DNA of 64,000 nucleotides from Pedobacter sp. PACM 27299 (GTDB lineage Bacteria > Bacteroidota > Bacteroidia > Sphingobacteriales > Sphingobacteriaceae), in contig NZ_CP012996.1 in the NCBI RefSeq assembly GCF_001412655.1, positions 1,736,001-1,800,000 on the forward strand, read 5' to 3'. The notes beneath the pieces were generated by a model. It was given only the letters and a program-made list of their open reading frames with translations, was not told the origin of the DNA and did no database searches. Made by a program: the position numbers and the translations under genes. Positions within the stretch are counted from its first letter, which is position 1. Every line of letters begins with the position of its first letter. Positions 46,000 to 55,594 of this stretch are shown here, piece by piece.

Positions 46000-48780
46000 T
46001 TATGGATTAGCCGCGGCTTTAGTAAAGTTACCACTTAAATTCCAGTTTATGCCAATCAGTACATAACGTGGAATATAGCTGAATGTATTTTCAGAGATCA
46101 GGTTTCCACCTACAAACCGATTGTAACCAATTTTTTGATTGAGGATGTCTGTGGCAGTCAGTTTCAGCTCAAAGGCTTCACTTTTTCCTAATTTCGTAGC
46201 CAGATAGCTGTTCAGAATAACTACGTTCAGGTCTGTTTCAAAAGAAGAATTGGCCGGACGTAAGGAGATGGAAAGTGTAGTGTTGAATTCTGAACGGTAA
46301 GGCAATTGTACGGTTCCAGAAAATTCATGATTATGGGTGATGCTCTTTCCATCATTGAAGCCCCCAATGGAGGAGGTACCATACATGATTGAAGCGGAAG
46401 GAGAATAGGAGAGGTCTACTTTGGAAGTGTAATAATTGAAAGAACCTTTCGCATTGTACTGCGTATTAATGGTAGTATTGCGTACACCATTGATTTTCGC
46501 CACATTTCCAGAGCGGTAAAAGCTCAGATCCAGGCCCATACGGAAATGAAGTTTTGAAAAGCCTTTTGAGTAATACATATTTCCACTCCAGGAATTGTTG
46601 CCGTTTAAATTGATAAAGCTGGTCACACGTTTTGCAAATTCATCTATGATTTCTGAATTTACAATGGCATTATTGGTAAATCCATAATTTAAGGAACCAG
46701 AAATAAACTGGTCAGTGTTCATCATGAAGCTACTGTAGGAAACGGAAAAATTATTGGTAAATGAAGGTCTTAAACCTGAATTTCCAATCACCTGGAACAA
46801 AGGGTTGTTAATTTGTGTCACAGGCTGGATCTGTTCAATACTAGGCTGCTGTGTGAAACCATTATAATTTAGCGCCATACTCGTATTATTGCTGATCCTA
46901 TAATAGATATTGGTTCGCGGAGAGAGGTTCAGGTAGCTTCTCTTGAAATTACTGGCTTTATCTAAATCTTTCAGTTCAAAATTGGTTTGGGTAGCTTCCA
47001 GACCACTCGAAACAGATAGATCCTTCACTTTATACTGAAAAATCAACTTCCCTATATTGGAGAAATTAATGAATTTAAAGTTGTTACTCAGGGAGTCGAT
47101 TTTTTTATTTTCACCGGTTACAGCATCAAAAACTAAACGGTCACTGCTGGAAGCAATGGTTTTAAAGGTATATCCAGCTTCCATAGACCAGCGTTTTGTC
47201 AATAATTCCGCATAGCTGATTCGGGTTCCAATGGAATTTTGTTTGCCGGAATTGTCTTTAATCAGGTTGATGTCTTCACTATTTTTCCAGTTTCCCAGGG
47301 CATCGTAATACTCGGTATGGTTTAAGCTGGTTTCCAGTCCTGAACTGTTTTGGCTCTCCGGTTGAATATCTATGGACAATACCCTACCTTTTTTCTTGAA
47401 TTTTGTGGACCAGTTGATGTTTCCGTTGAAAAGGTCGGCCGCCCCATTTCCAATGTTAGATTGTGAATTCTGACTGATCGGTAATCCCTGATCATTGTTA
47501 CTCCCATTAAAACTTTTGGATTCATTATAGCTTCTGTTCTTTTTTAGGCCGAATGATACCTTTAGGATGGATAAAGAATCGGTATGATAGGTATAAGTCC
47601 CGCGGATATTTTCACCGGTTACATTAGAATGGTCATCTGTAGTACCTGTACTGACTAGTTTTTGCCCAGAGGGAAGCAATTCCTGGGAGTTGGAAGTTTT
47701 ATGGTTGGTATTCTGGTTATTGAATACTTTGAAATTCATCTTTAAACCCATCTTATTTTTGTAGAATTTATCAGAATAATGGGCGCCAAGGTTGATGTTG
47801 CTGGGCAGACCTCCGGTAGAAGAATAGTAATCATCGTCGTCATCCCCACCAGAAGAATACATAATGGAACTGCCATCGTCTCCGATCTCAATCTGATCAT
47901 AATCTTCTCCTTTGAGCTTACGCATAGAATTGTTGATCTTAGAGTCATTGTCGAGGGTAGAATAGGTGCCAAAAATGGCCATTTTCAATTTACTCTTAAA
48001 TGCACCAATCATCCCTCCATAATCCTGAAAAGCATCACTCCCCATATTGGCATCCAAGGTGGTCAGATAACCATTCTTAGCGTTGTCTTTCAGCTTGATA
48101 TTGATCGTCTTCTGCTTAATCCCGTCGTCAATTCCAGTAAGTTCTGCCGTCTTGCTTTTCCGGTCATACACCTGAACTTCATCTACGGCATTCGCTTTTA
48201 AATACTTGGTGGCCAGTAGGGGATCATCGCCAAAAAATTCATCGCCATCTACAAGTACGGTTTTGACTTCTTTTCCCTGTGATTTTATCGCACCATTTTT
48301 ATCTACTTCAATTCCCGGCAGCCTTTTGAGTAATTCCTGAACATTGGCATTGTTGCGTACTGCAAAACTATCCGCCTGAAAAACCAAGGTGTCTCCACGC
48401 ATTCTGATGGCTTTTTTGGTGGCTGCAATGACTACTTCATCCAATAATTTGGATTTTAACTCCATATTCACCTGTCCAAGGTTTAAAATACTATCTGGAC
48501 CAATGCTGATGTTACGGAGGTAATCCGCCATTTTTGGATAGCTGATCAGGAGGAGATAATTGCCAGCTTTAATATTTCCCCATTCGAAATGACCATTTAT
48601 ATCCGTACGTGCTGTTTTTACCAATATAGAATCCGTAGCCCTGATCAACAGGACTGCAGTATTCTCAAGTACCTTTTTTTCTAAAGTATCAGCAACTAAA
48701 CCTTTAATCACAGATTTTTGTGCAAAAGCGGTAAATGAAAATAAAGTGAAAAGTATATAAGTGAAAAGTTTTTTCAGCAT
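46000..48780 (-). CDS. Outer-membrane beta-barrel protein with carboxypeptidase-regulatory and plug-like domains
   Basis: A 926-residue outer-membrane protein. After a signal peptide (1-20, ending FTAFAQ) comes a CarboxypepD_reg-like beta-sandwich (about 22-110), then a TonB-plug-like region (VVIAATKKAIRMRGDTLVFQ, then LLKRLPGIEVDKNGAIKSQG), and a barrel of the OMP_b-brl_3 type to the C-terminus. This is the family usually translationally linked to a GLPGLI gene. It differs from SusC in size and in lacking a SusD partner. An acidic Asp/Ser-rich stretch near residue 320 (SSGGDDDDDYYSS) may be an exposed loop. Its cargo is unknown. Confidence 0.88.
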   Translation of the reverse strand: MLKKLFTYILFTLFSFTAFAQKSVIKGLVADTLEKKVLENTAVLLIRATDSILVKTARTDINGHFEWGNIKAGNYLLLISYPKMADYLRNISIGPDSILNLGQVNMELKSKLLDEVVIAATKKAIRMRGDTLVFQADSFAVRNNANVQELLKRLPGIEVDKNGAIKSQGKEVKTVLVDGDEFFGDDPLLATKYLKANAVDEVQVYDRKSKTAELTGIDDGIKQKTINIKLKDNAKNGYLTTLDANMGSDAFQDYGGMIGAFKSKLKMAIFGTYSTLDNDSKINNSMRKLKGEDYDQIEIGDDGSSIMYSSGGDDDDDYYSSTGGLPSNINLGAHYSDKFYKNKMGLKMNFKVFNNQNTNHKTSNSQELLPSGQKLVSTGTTDDHSNVTGENIRGTYTYHTDSLSILKVSFGLKKNRSYNESKSFNGSNNDQGLPISQNSQSNIGNGAADLFNGNINWSTKFKKKGRVLSIDIQPESQNSSGLETSLNHTEYYDALGNWKNSEDINLIKDNSGKQNSIGTRISYAELLTKRWSMEAGYTFKTIASSSDRLVFDAVTGENKKIDSLSNNFKFINFSNIGKLIFQYKVKDLSVSSGLEATQTNFELKDLDKASNFKRSYLNLSPRTNIYYRISNNTSMALNYNGFTQQPSIEQIQPVTQINNPLFQVIGNSGLRPSFTNNFSVSYSSFMMNTDQFISGSLNYGFTNNAIVNSEIIDEFAKRVTSFINLNGNNSWSGNMYYSKGFSKLHFRMGLDLSFYRSGNVAKINGVRNTTINTQYNAKGSFNYYTSKVDLSYSPSASIMYGTSSIGGFNDGKSITHNHEFSGTVQLPYRSEFNTTLSISLRPANSSFETDLNVVILNSYLATKLGKSEAFELKLTATDILNQKIGYNRFVGGNLISENTFSYIPRYVLIGINWNLSGNFTKAAANP

Positions 48781-49461
48781 AATTTACCAGCGATCTCCTC
48801 ATGGTGATTTCCTAAATCTAACAACATTTTTTTTGTCTCTATTAAAATTTAATCATATTCTTTTAAGTATTTTGAATCTCTAAGCTTTAAGAATTAATCT
48901 TTTAAAAGATGAGCTGCTGCTAAACGCATCAGTGTTTGATATTTAGAAGTACACTTTCTCCTAATCCTTTCCTCTTTACGATTTTGCTGTTCCTGACATC
49001 GTCTTCAGCAGATATAACCTTATTTTTTTATCCTTGAAACAGTGTTGATAGGTCCTTTCTAAGTCTAATGGACCTATCAACACTGTTTCAAGGATGTAAT
49101 AACTATGTGTAAAACCTGAGCACATACCGATACCTTCTTACTATTTTAAGCCCTTCATTCGACCTCCTCACCGTTTCGCTTACTGTGTAGTTTATTGACA
49201 AGTAGTTGTTTGTGGTATTTTTTGCAATTGGTGGTTATATAAAAGTTCCAGGTTTTGCTACTTAAAGAAATAATCATCCCAAAAACAAACATCAATTACT
49301 TTCAGTATTTAATTATTCAGTAATGTCATATCATTTTAAGGCATTAAATGGTTTTTTTTTACATTTAAATGACTTTATTTAATTATTGTGTTATTTAATT
49401 TTCAATTAAGTCCATATATTGTGTTTAATTAACTAAACCTCAAATACTTATTTTAATATCT
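48781..49461. other. 681-bp divergent spacer with a perfect 26-bp inverted repeat
   Basis: The region lies between the leftward barrel gene and the rightward lipoprotein gene. Apart from the inverted repeat at 49030-49095 it is AT-rich and shows no gene, RNA or repeat that I can support. Promoters for both flanking genes must lie here. Confidence 0.6.
49030..49095. repeat. Perfect 26-bp inverted repeat, 14-nt loop
   Basis: Arms 49030-49055 and 49070-49095 are exact reverse complements (core CCTTGAAACAGTGTTGATAG), with loop TTTCTAAGTCTAAT. It sits in a divergent spacer, where a terminator is not expected, and neither side is followed by a T-run in the direction of transcription (TATTTTTTT lies 5' of the left arm). 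Confidence 0.9.
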
Positions 49462-51021
49462 ATGAAGCGATTTCCATTTATTTTTCTTTTTTTAGTATTA
49501 TCTTTAATTGTTTCTAGTTGTAAAAAAAATACCACAGAAGTTGGTAAGGATGATCCCAAGCTCCTGAGCAACCGAGTAACAAAGGTGTCTAACATCACAG
49601 ACCCTAATGACCCCAATCTAGATATGAATTGGCAATGGTGGAATTACAATACTCATAAATTGTATTTTTCTCCAACAGGTTCAATCACAAATATTCAGGT
49701 TGTTGATGCATTCCTGCCTTTCTATACTCAAGGTAATATTCTAAATACGGGCCCAGAATTAGATATGTATCCCGAAGATGGATGGGTATTGGCTTTTAGA
49801 GATTTTGGGACACCAGCAAGACCAATAGATTTTCCATTTTTCGCACTCTATAATAAGTATAGAGGCACATTCAGAGTAATGCTCTATAATGCTCAACAAA
49901 CCCAGTCCTCTTATCTTAAAGGAGAGTTGAGTTTTGTAAATCCGAGCTATGCGGGGGGACTGATGACATTCAATGCTGAAGGAACTCAAGCCTTTTTGGA
50001 TTCCTATGATCATTCTGTTAAAGATCATCAGATCACGACTTCAAACCAATTTTCAGATTGGGTAGTGTTTGATTTTAATCTATCGGGCTATGATCCTAAT
50101 TATTCTCCAAATGCAGCACTAAAACTGCAAATACATCGTATTAATGAAACAAATATCACCTTGAACTCAACGGCATTCACTTTAGAAGAAGCTGTAAAAA
50201 AGTCTACTCCAGGAGGACAGGGTTCTGATTTCGCAAACGCTATCAATACAGGGTATACGATCGCAGACCAGGCGACCCAGCTTAAGAAGGTACTACTTGA
50301 GAGCCCCGGAGGAAAAGCCACTGGTGGGATTCTTAATAAGATTTTAACTTCCAGTTATGCTGAAGCTGTGCCTATCATCGGACAAGCGTTAGGTGTTATT
50401 CGAGCATTTATTGGTGGCACAACGAAGCCAGCCCCACGACAACCATTGAAGTTTCAGGGAACGCTTAATTTTAACGGCCTTGCTACATCAGGAACCACAC
50501 TTTACAGTAGAACGTTTTCATTGAGTAGCAGTAGTACTGTTCTTTCAGATTATAAGCCAGTGCAGCCAATCACTTGGGGGATATTTAATTTGGGAACAAT
50601 TCCAAAAATGAATATTTCAGTTGTTGAGGGGTATGGTTCTGATTGTAATTGGTACGTTGATGCTACAATTGATCTATCTAGCCCTACTGAGCTGCTCTCG
50701 AACCATGTAGCCAATGGGATGATACTTAAGAAAATAAAGATGGGGATTATAACGGATCCGAATGATGCAAGTAAGCCTATAGGTTTTTTAGAAAATGGTC
50801 CTATCCGCACAACGAGACGTTTAAAATATGGTGAGACTGTTCAGAATCTTTTCTATGGTAAAGAACTGGCACTTGCTCTTACTTATGAAATCATTAGTCC
50901 TACAAGATACCTGGATAAACAAATTACAATTTATAAAGCGTATTCGTTTCAATTTGAAGATCTGGGGAAAGTCAGAATAGATGATTGTCCCACTGCCGGT
51001 CCTGGTGGTATTGAATGGTAA
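49462..51021 (+). CDS. Unrecognised 519-residue lipoprotein
   Basis: A probable lipoprotein of unknown function. The signal peptide is LFLVLSLIVSSCKKNTTE, with the lipobox Cys at about residue 20. The rest is beta-rich with few cysteines. A Gly-rich segment, TPGGQGSDFANAINTGYT, lies at about residues 250-267, and a hydrophobic stretch, AVPIIGQALGVIRAFIGG, follows near residue 300 (possibly a membrane-interacting helix). I recognise no family. The N-terminal TDPNDPNLDMNWQWWNY is distinctive. It has its own long upstream region and a hairpin terminator. Confidence 0.75.
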   Translation: MKRFPFIFLFLVLSLIVSSCKKNTTEVGKDDPKLLSNRVTKVSNITDPNDPNLDMNWQWWNYNTHKLYFSPTGSITNIQVVDAFLPFYTQGNILNTGPELDMYPEDGWVLAFRDFGTPARPIDFPFFALYNKYRGTFRVMLYNAQQTQSSYLKGELSFVNPSYAGGLMTFNAEGTQAFLDSYDHSVKDHQITTSNQFSDWVVFDFNLSGYDPNYSPNAALKLQIHRINETNITLNSTAFTLEEAVKKSTPGGQGSDFANAINTGYTIADQATQLKKVLLESPGGKATGGILNKILTSSYAEAVPIIGQALGVIRAFIGGTTKPAPRQPLKFQGTLNFNGLATSGTTLYSRTFSLSSSSTVLSDYKPVQPITWGIFNLGTIPKMNISVVEGYGSDCNWYVDATIDLSSPTELLSNHVANGMILKKIKMGIITDPNDASKPIGFLENGPIRTTRRLKYGETVQNLFYGKELALALTYEIISPTRYLDKQITIYKAYSFQFEDLGKVRIDDCPTAGPGGIEW

Positions 51022-51058
51022 GTTTAATTACCACAAACAAGGGGAAATAAACAATCAT

Positions 51059-51086
51059 AGCCGGGAGAAATTCCGGCCATTTTTTT
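51059..51086 (+). terminator. Terminator of the 519-residue lipoprotein gene
   Basis: AGCCGGGAGAAATTCCGGCC forms a short GC-rich hairpin followed by ATTTTTTTAT, 40 bp after the stop. Confidence 0.75.
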
Positions 51087-51405
51087 ATATTTTGAAAAAG
51101 AACATTCAGGCTAAAAAGGGTTGGAAGATTTATCTTCCAACTTTAACTGGGATGGCGGCTGGCTGAAATTTTAGGCATAAAAAAGGCCCGAATAAAATCC
51201 GGGCACTTTTGTTAAAGTATATTTGGTTAGAATATGCGGTTTTGGGTTGTTATTTCTTTATTAGGTATGCTTTGATTATTTAAATATAATGCAAATTATA
51301 ATTTAATCACAATATAATTTTCAACTTTTTTCATAAAGCAAATGAAAATATCTGATTTTCTTGCTTTGTGGCCTTTTTAAGGAGGATATGAGCGCTGGTT
51401 TAATT
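51087..51405. other. Intergenic stretch with two further hairpins
   Basis: GTTGGAAGAT (51120-51129) and ATCTTCCAAC (51132-51141) form a tight perfect hairpin. GCCCG (51186-51190) and CGGGC (51200-51204) form a weaker one followed by ACTTTTG. They may serve the convergent transcript from the next gene. A 61-codon open frame here has no family resemblance, and I do not annotate it. Confidence 0.45.
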
Positions 51406-51954
51406 TTACTTGCAGCAGCTATAATAAGGTGAAACTTGCTTTTTCTGCGTCGACCAGGCGATATAAACTTCCGTTTCATTAGATAAACGGTACTTAAATC
51501 CATTCAGTCCGCTGCGTTTTAGTTCATTATAGAAGTCTTTATCGGGCGTATTCGCATCCGCATTCTCATTTTCGGTCACTGCAGGTTCCAGAAAATTCTC
51601 TTCATCGAGAAATAATTTCAGCTCCTGCTGCATAAATTCCAGCTGTTTCGTTTGTTTTTTAAGGTCGAGCGTAGAAGCATAATTCTTTAACAGTTCCGTC
51701 GCTTTAAAATCCTTCTGGTAAATCTTTGCCCCATCATGAGCTGTGATGCTAAAATTCATGATCATATCGGCAGGTTTCTGCCCTTTTAAGACCACTTTGA
51801 AGGTATCCAGTAATAAGGTGTCACTGAAAGCTTTTAAGACCGTATGGCCCTTCAGGTTCTTTTTTAAATCGTCCTCAGAAACTTTTGTCTTATTGCCTTT
51901 ACAGGCAGCGAAGACGGCAAGAATTAACAATAGGTAGGTAAAATGTTTCTTCAT
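51406..51954 (-). CDS. Unrecognised 182-residue lipoprotein
   Basis: A small exported protein. The signal segment TYLLLILAVFAACKGNKT has a lipobox Cys at about residue 18. The body is charged and helical, with TLDLKKQTKQLEFMQQELKLFLDEENF resembling a coiled coil (residues about 95-121), and it ends in SPYYSCCK with a Cys pair. I recognise no family. kdsB lies 16 bp upstream on the same strand, so it is probably co-transcribed. Confidence 0.75.
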   Translation of the reverse strand: MKKHFTYLLLILAVFAACKGNKTKVSEDDLKKNLKGHTVLKAFSDTLLLDTFKVVLKGQKPADMIMNFSITAHDGAKIYQKDFKATELLKNYASTLDLKKQTKQLEFMQQELKLFLDEENFLEPAVTENENADANTPDKDFYNELKRSGLNGFKYRLSNETEVYIAWSTQKKQVSPYYSCCK

Positions 51955-51970
51955 AAGGGGGAATTAATGG

Positions 51971-52702
51971 TTAAGCGCCCAATATCTTTTTCAGGTCATC
52001 AGGAGTATCAATGGCAATCGTTTCAATGTCGGTTACCCGGGTTTGAATCGCATAGCCATTTTCTATCCAACGCAGCTGCTCCAAACTTTCTGCAATTTCC
52101 AGGGAAGAAGGAGGGAGTGCGGTAATCTCCTGTAATACACTGGCAGTATAGCCATAAATGCCAATGTGTTTATAGAACAAATGTGCCTGCAACCAGTTTT
52201 CTTTTTCTGCATTTCGCAGGTAAGGAATGGTTTGTCGACTAAAATACACCGCTTCTTTGCGGGCATTCAGCACCACCTTTGGCAAGTTATGGTTAAACAG
52301 TTCTGTTTCAGTATGAATTTCCTTGATGAGGGTAGCCAGCTGTACGTTCGGGTCTGCAAAGCAGGAAACCAATAAGTCTATCTGTGCCGGATCTATAAAA
52401 GGCTCATCACCCTGTATGTTGAGGAGTACCTCAAAACCTGGCAATTGCCTGGCCACTTCAGCACAGCGGTCCGTGCCGCTTTGGTGCTGAGTGCCGGTCA
52501 TGATGTACTCGCCACCAAAACTTTTCAGTTCTTCGGCGATGCGTTCATCATCTGTGGCCACAACCACGTGGTCGAGCCCCTTTGCTTTAAGTGCCTGCTC
52601 ATATACCCTACGGATCATGCTTTTCCCTTGAATGTCCACTAAAGGCTTTCCGGGGAAACGTGTAGAAGCAAAGCGGGCTGGAATTACTCCAAGTACCTTC
52701 AT
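51971..52702 (-). CDS. kdsB: 3-deoxy-manno-octulosonate cytidylyltransferase (CMP-KDO synthetase)
   Basis: This enzyme activates KDO with CTP for lipopolysaccharide core synthesis. The 243 residues fit the family. The nucleotidyltransferase motif VIPARFASTRFPGKPLVDI is at residues 6-24, VATDDERIAEELKSFGG lies further on, and the metal-binding LLNIQGDEPFID follows near residue 97. KHIGIYGYTASVL is the conserved C-terminal signature. Its presence confirms a Gram-negative envelope. It starts 1 bp after the deoxynucleoside kinase stop. Confidence 0.97.
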   Translation of the reverse strand: MKVLGVIPARFASTRFPGKPLVDIQGKSMIRRVYEQALKAKGLDHVVVATDDERIAEELKSFGGEYIMTGTQHQSGTDRCAEVARQLPGFEVLLNIQGDEPFIDPAQIDLLVSCFADPNVQLATLIKEIHTETELFNHNLPKVVLNARKEAVYFSRQTIPYLRNAEKENWLQAHLFYKHIGIYGYTASVLQEITALPPSSLEIAESLEQLRWIENGYAIQTRVTDIETIAIDTPDDLKKILGA

Positions 52703-52703
52703 C

Positions 52704-53318
52704 TTAAAATAAACCGTTTATTTCTGCATCAATAGACCGGATAATACTGCCAAGATCTTCTGGATTATTCGTGAAATCAAGCTTGTTTTTATCAAGTATC
52801 AGTAATTTCCCCATATTGTAATCTTTAATCCAGGTTTCATATTTTTCATTCAGCTTCGATAAATAGTCAATACGAATACTGGCTTCATACTCACGGCCAC
52901 GACGCTGGATGTTATTCACCAGCGTTGGGACAGATGCACGCAGGTAAACCAGTAAGTCTGGTGGTTTAATAAATGAGGTAATGTTCTCAAATATCGCCCG
53001 GTAATTGTGGTGATCTCTGGTGGTCATTAAGCCCATTTCATGAAGATTTTCAGCAAAAATATGCGCATCCTCATAAATGGTTCTATCTTGAATCACATTG
53101 CGTTTGTTGTTCTCAATGTCTACAATCTGCTGGAAACGATTGTTTAAAAAGTAAATCTGTAAATTAAAGCTCCATCTTTTCATGTCGCTGTAAAAATCTT
53201 CCAGGTATGGATTGTCGTCTACTTCTTCGTATAAAGCTTCCCAGCCATAATGTTTGGCAAGTAATCCTGTTAAGGTGGTTTTACCGGCACCAATATTTCC
53301 AACTATAGCTATATGCAT
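52704..53318 (-). CDS. Deoxynucleoside kinase
   Basis: A 204-residue salvage enzyme that phosphorylates deoxynucleosides. The P-loop IVGNIGAGKTTLTGLL spans residues 4-19, and the YEEVDDNPYLEDFY segment is the family's substrate-side acidic motif. The DRTIYEDAHIFA (ERS/DRS-type) motif near residue 79 and the LID arginines in NNIQRRGREYEASI follow. Specificity (dA/dG or dC/T) is not resolved. It lies immediately upstream of kdsB. Confidence 0.92.
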   Translation of the reverse strand: MHIAIVGNIGAGKTTLTGLLAKHYGWEALYEEVDDNPYLEDFYSDMKRWSFNLQIYFLNNRFQQIVDIENNKRNVIQDRTIYEDAHIFAENLHEMGLMTTRDHHNYRAIFENITSFIKPPDLLVYLRASVPTLVNNIQRRGREYEASIRIDYLSKLNEKYETWIKDYNMGKLLILDKNKLDFTNNPEDLGSIIRSIDAEINGLF

Positions 53319-53368
53319 ATTCTAATAATTTATCTAGCTTCCGTAGCTATATGATCTAATTGTATCGA

Positions 53369-54367
53369 CTAAAAGGATTTGAATCCGATGAGTTCTCTTG
53401 CTTCTTTAATGGTTTTTTGTGCGCTTTCTCTGGCTTTTAAAGCACCATGTTTCGCTACCTGACGTAAATAAGATGTGTCTTTAGAAAGTTCTTCAATTTT
53501 TTCACGAATCGGTGTATTGAATACGATCATGTCTTCTGCCAGCTGCTTTTTGAAATCACCGTAACGAATCTCACATTTGTTATATAAACCATCGAAATGC
53601 GCCATAGTATCTGCCGGAGAAACGATTTTCATCAGGTCAAATAAGTTTTGGATCGCTTCAGGTTTTGGCTGGTTGTCTTCCGTTGGTCCGCCATCTGTTA
53701 CCGCACGTGAAACCTTTTTACGGATCACCTCCGGACTGTCAGATAGGTAAATACAACTTCCGTCACCAGATGATTTACTCATCTTTCCTTTTCCATCTAA
53801 TCCTGGAACTTTTACTAAGTTCTCTGAATAGTTGAAAGCAAAAGATTCAGGGAAAAGGTCTGTTTTGTACATTCTATTGAAGCGATTTCCGAAGGTACGG
53901 GTCATTTCCAGGTGTTGTTCCTGATCTTTTCCTACTGGAACTTTAGTCGCTTTGTGGATCAGAATATCGGCAGCCATCAAGGTTGGGTAGGTCAATAAAC
54001 CTGCGTTCACATTGTCAGACTGTGATCTGATTTTATCTTTAAAAGAAGCACTGCGCTCCAATTCGCCCATGTAGGCATTCATATTCAAGTATAAATACAA
54101 CTCTGCAACTTCAGGAACGTCAGACTGGATATAGATGGTAGTTTCTTCCGGATCAATTCCGCAAGCAAGATATTCTACTAATACATGTTTTACATAACCA
54201 TGAAGATCGTCAGGAGTTGGATGTGTGGTTAAAGAATGAAGATCGGCAATGAAAAAGTAGCAATTGTAATCATATTGCATCTTCACAAAGTTTTTAACCG
54301 CACCAAAATAATTTCCCAGGTGTAATTTTCCTGTAGGACGTATCCCGCTAACTACCGTTTCTTTCAT
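53369..54367 (-). CDS. trpS: Tryptophanyl-tRNA synthetase
   Basis: This class I synthetase charges tRNA-Trp. The 332-residue protein has the HIGH-type motif GKLHLGNYFGAVKNF at residues 13-27 and the KMSKS motif GKGKMSKSSGDGS near residue 195. Length, motif spacing and the N-terminal VVSGIRPTG are typical. It is transcribed leftward, with a 140-bp divergent spacer from plsC. Confidence 0.97.
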   Translation of the reverse strand: MKETVVSGIRPTGKLHLGNYFGAVKNFVKMQYDYNCYFFIADLHSLTTHPTPDDLHGYVKHVLVEYLACGIDPEETTIYIQSDVPEVAELYLYLNMNAYMGELERSASFKDKIRSQSDNVNAGLLTYPTLMAADILIHKATKVPVGKDQEQHLEMTRTFGNRFNRMYKTDLFPESFAFNYSENLVKVPGLDGKGKMSKSSGDGSCIYLSDSPEVIRKKVSRAVTDGGPTEDNQPKPEAIQNLFDLMKIVSPADTMAHFDGLYNKCEIRYGDFKKQLAEDMIVFNTPIREKIEELSKDTSYLRQVAKHGALKARESAQKTIKEARELIGFKSF

Positions 54368-54507
54368 GCAACGAAATTAAGAAAAAACAGGTATTGGGGA
54401 GGCGTATAATTTCATTTTTATCTTTTATAAATCGGATGACCGATGAATTTACATTGCAATGAGCATATTAGCGGTCTGCTCTTTAAAAAAATAGTAGTTT
54501 TGAATCC

Positions 54508-55242
54508 ATGATCCGCCTCTTAAAACATAGCCATCGCCTCTATTCCATATTTGTTATTTTGTCGCTTTCGGTGGTGTTCTATCCTTTTTATTTCGCTGCG
54601 GCACAGTCTCCGAAAGGTTATCTGACACTGAACAAGCTGAGAAAAGTCAATAGTTTCCTCAGCAGCTGGCTCACTGGCATCTTTTTTCGCTTTACTTTTG
54701 AACAGCCTTTAGACAAAAATCAGACTTACATTTATTGCGCCAACCATACTTCCAACCTGGATATTATGATTTTTTGTATCCTCGCTCAAGGGAAATTTCA
54801 TTTTATGGGAAAGGATGCCTTGCTGAAAAATCCAGTATTGAAAATCTTTTTTAAGACGATTGATATCCCGGTAAACCGCGACAGTAAGATTTCTGCTTTC
54901 AGAGCTTTTAAAAAAGCGGGAGAGCGATTAGAAGCGGGTTGGAGCCTGATTATCTTTCCAGAAGGTGGGATTGATGGCTTGCATTATCCGCCTGTTCTGC
55001 AATCCTTTAAAAACGGACCATTCCGCTTAGCTATAGAGAAAAACCTGGCCATTGTGCCCGTAAGTTTATCCGATGTATGGAAAAAAATGTGGGATGATGG
55101 ATCAAAATATGGTAGTACGCCGGGAATTTGTGATATTTACATCCACCAGCCGGTAACGACTCATAATTTAACCCTAACAGATGCCGATCAGTTGAAAGAA
55201 CGCATCTTTAATTTAATAAATAGTAAACTGCTTAACGCATGA
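54508..55242 (+). CDS. plsC: 1-acyl-sn-glycerol-3-phosphate acyltransferase
   Basis: This enzyme transfers an acyl chain to lysophosphatidic acid in phospholipid synthesis at the inner membrane. The 244 residues include an N-terminal membrane helix (YSIFVILSLSVVFYPFYF), the catalytic HX4D in CANHTSNLDIMI (around residue 77), and FPEGGIDGLHYPP as block III. The stop overlaps the gatC start (ATGA), so the two are translationally coupled. Confidence 0.93.
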   Translation: MIRLLKHSHRLYSIFVILSLSVVFYPFYFAAAQSPKGYLTLNKLRKVNSFLSSWLTGIFFRFTFEQPLDKNQTYIYCANHTSNLDIMIFCILAQGKFHFMGKDALLKNPVLKIFFKTIDIPVNRDSKISAFRAFKKAGERLEAGWSLIIFPEGGIDGLHYPPVLQSFKNGPFRLAIEKNLAIVPVSLSDVWKKMWDDGSKYGSTPGICDIYIHQPVTTHNLTLTDADQLKERIFNLINSKLLNA

Positions 55243-55529
55243 CCATAGATAAAGAAACTATATATAAAGTAGCCGATCTGGCCAGAATCGCCATAGAAGA
55301 GAAAGAAGTAGATAGCCTGATGGGGGATATGAATAAGATCCTTACCTTTATGGAACAGCTCAATGAGTTGGATACCAAAGGTGTAGCGCCATTGGTGTAT
55401 ATGAATGAAGAAGAAAATGTTTGGCGGGAAGATGTAGTGAAACAAGAGATTTCTGTGGTCGATGGATTGAAAAATGCAGCGAAACACAATGAAAACTTCT
55501 TTATGGTGCCTAAAATCCTAGAAAAATAA
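55239..55529 (+). CDS. gatC: Asp-tRNA(Asn)/Glu-tRNA(Gln) amidotransferase subunit C
   Basis: The small scaffold subunit of the GatCAB amidotransferase that makes Gln-tRNA and Asn-tRNA. Its 96 residues contain KVADLARIAIEEKEVDSLMG and MNKILTFMEQLNELDTKGVAPL, the family signature, and it ends FFMVPKILEK. It overlaps plsC by 4 bp. gatA and gatB are not adjacent, as is usual in this phylum. Confidence 0.95.
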   Translation: MTIDKETIYKVADLARIAIEEKEVDSLMGDMNKILTFMEQLNELDTKGVAPLVYMNEEENVWREDVVKQEISVVDGLKNAAKHNENFFMVPKILEK

Positions 55530-55594
55530 AGCCGGATGTAACATTCCGAGGTACTTTGCCGTCTAAAACAAAAACCCGAATAATTTAGCTACCA

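Noticed and set aside
50981..51166. 61-codon plus-strand frame after the 519-residue lipoprotein
   Set aside because: Overlaps the lipoprotein end and its terminator hairpin, with no conserved features.
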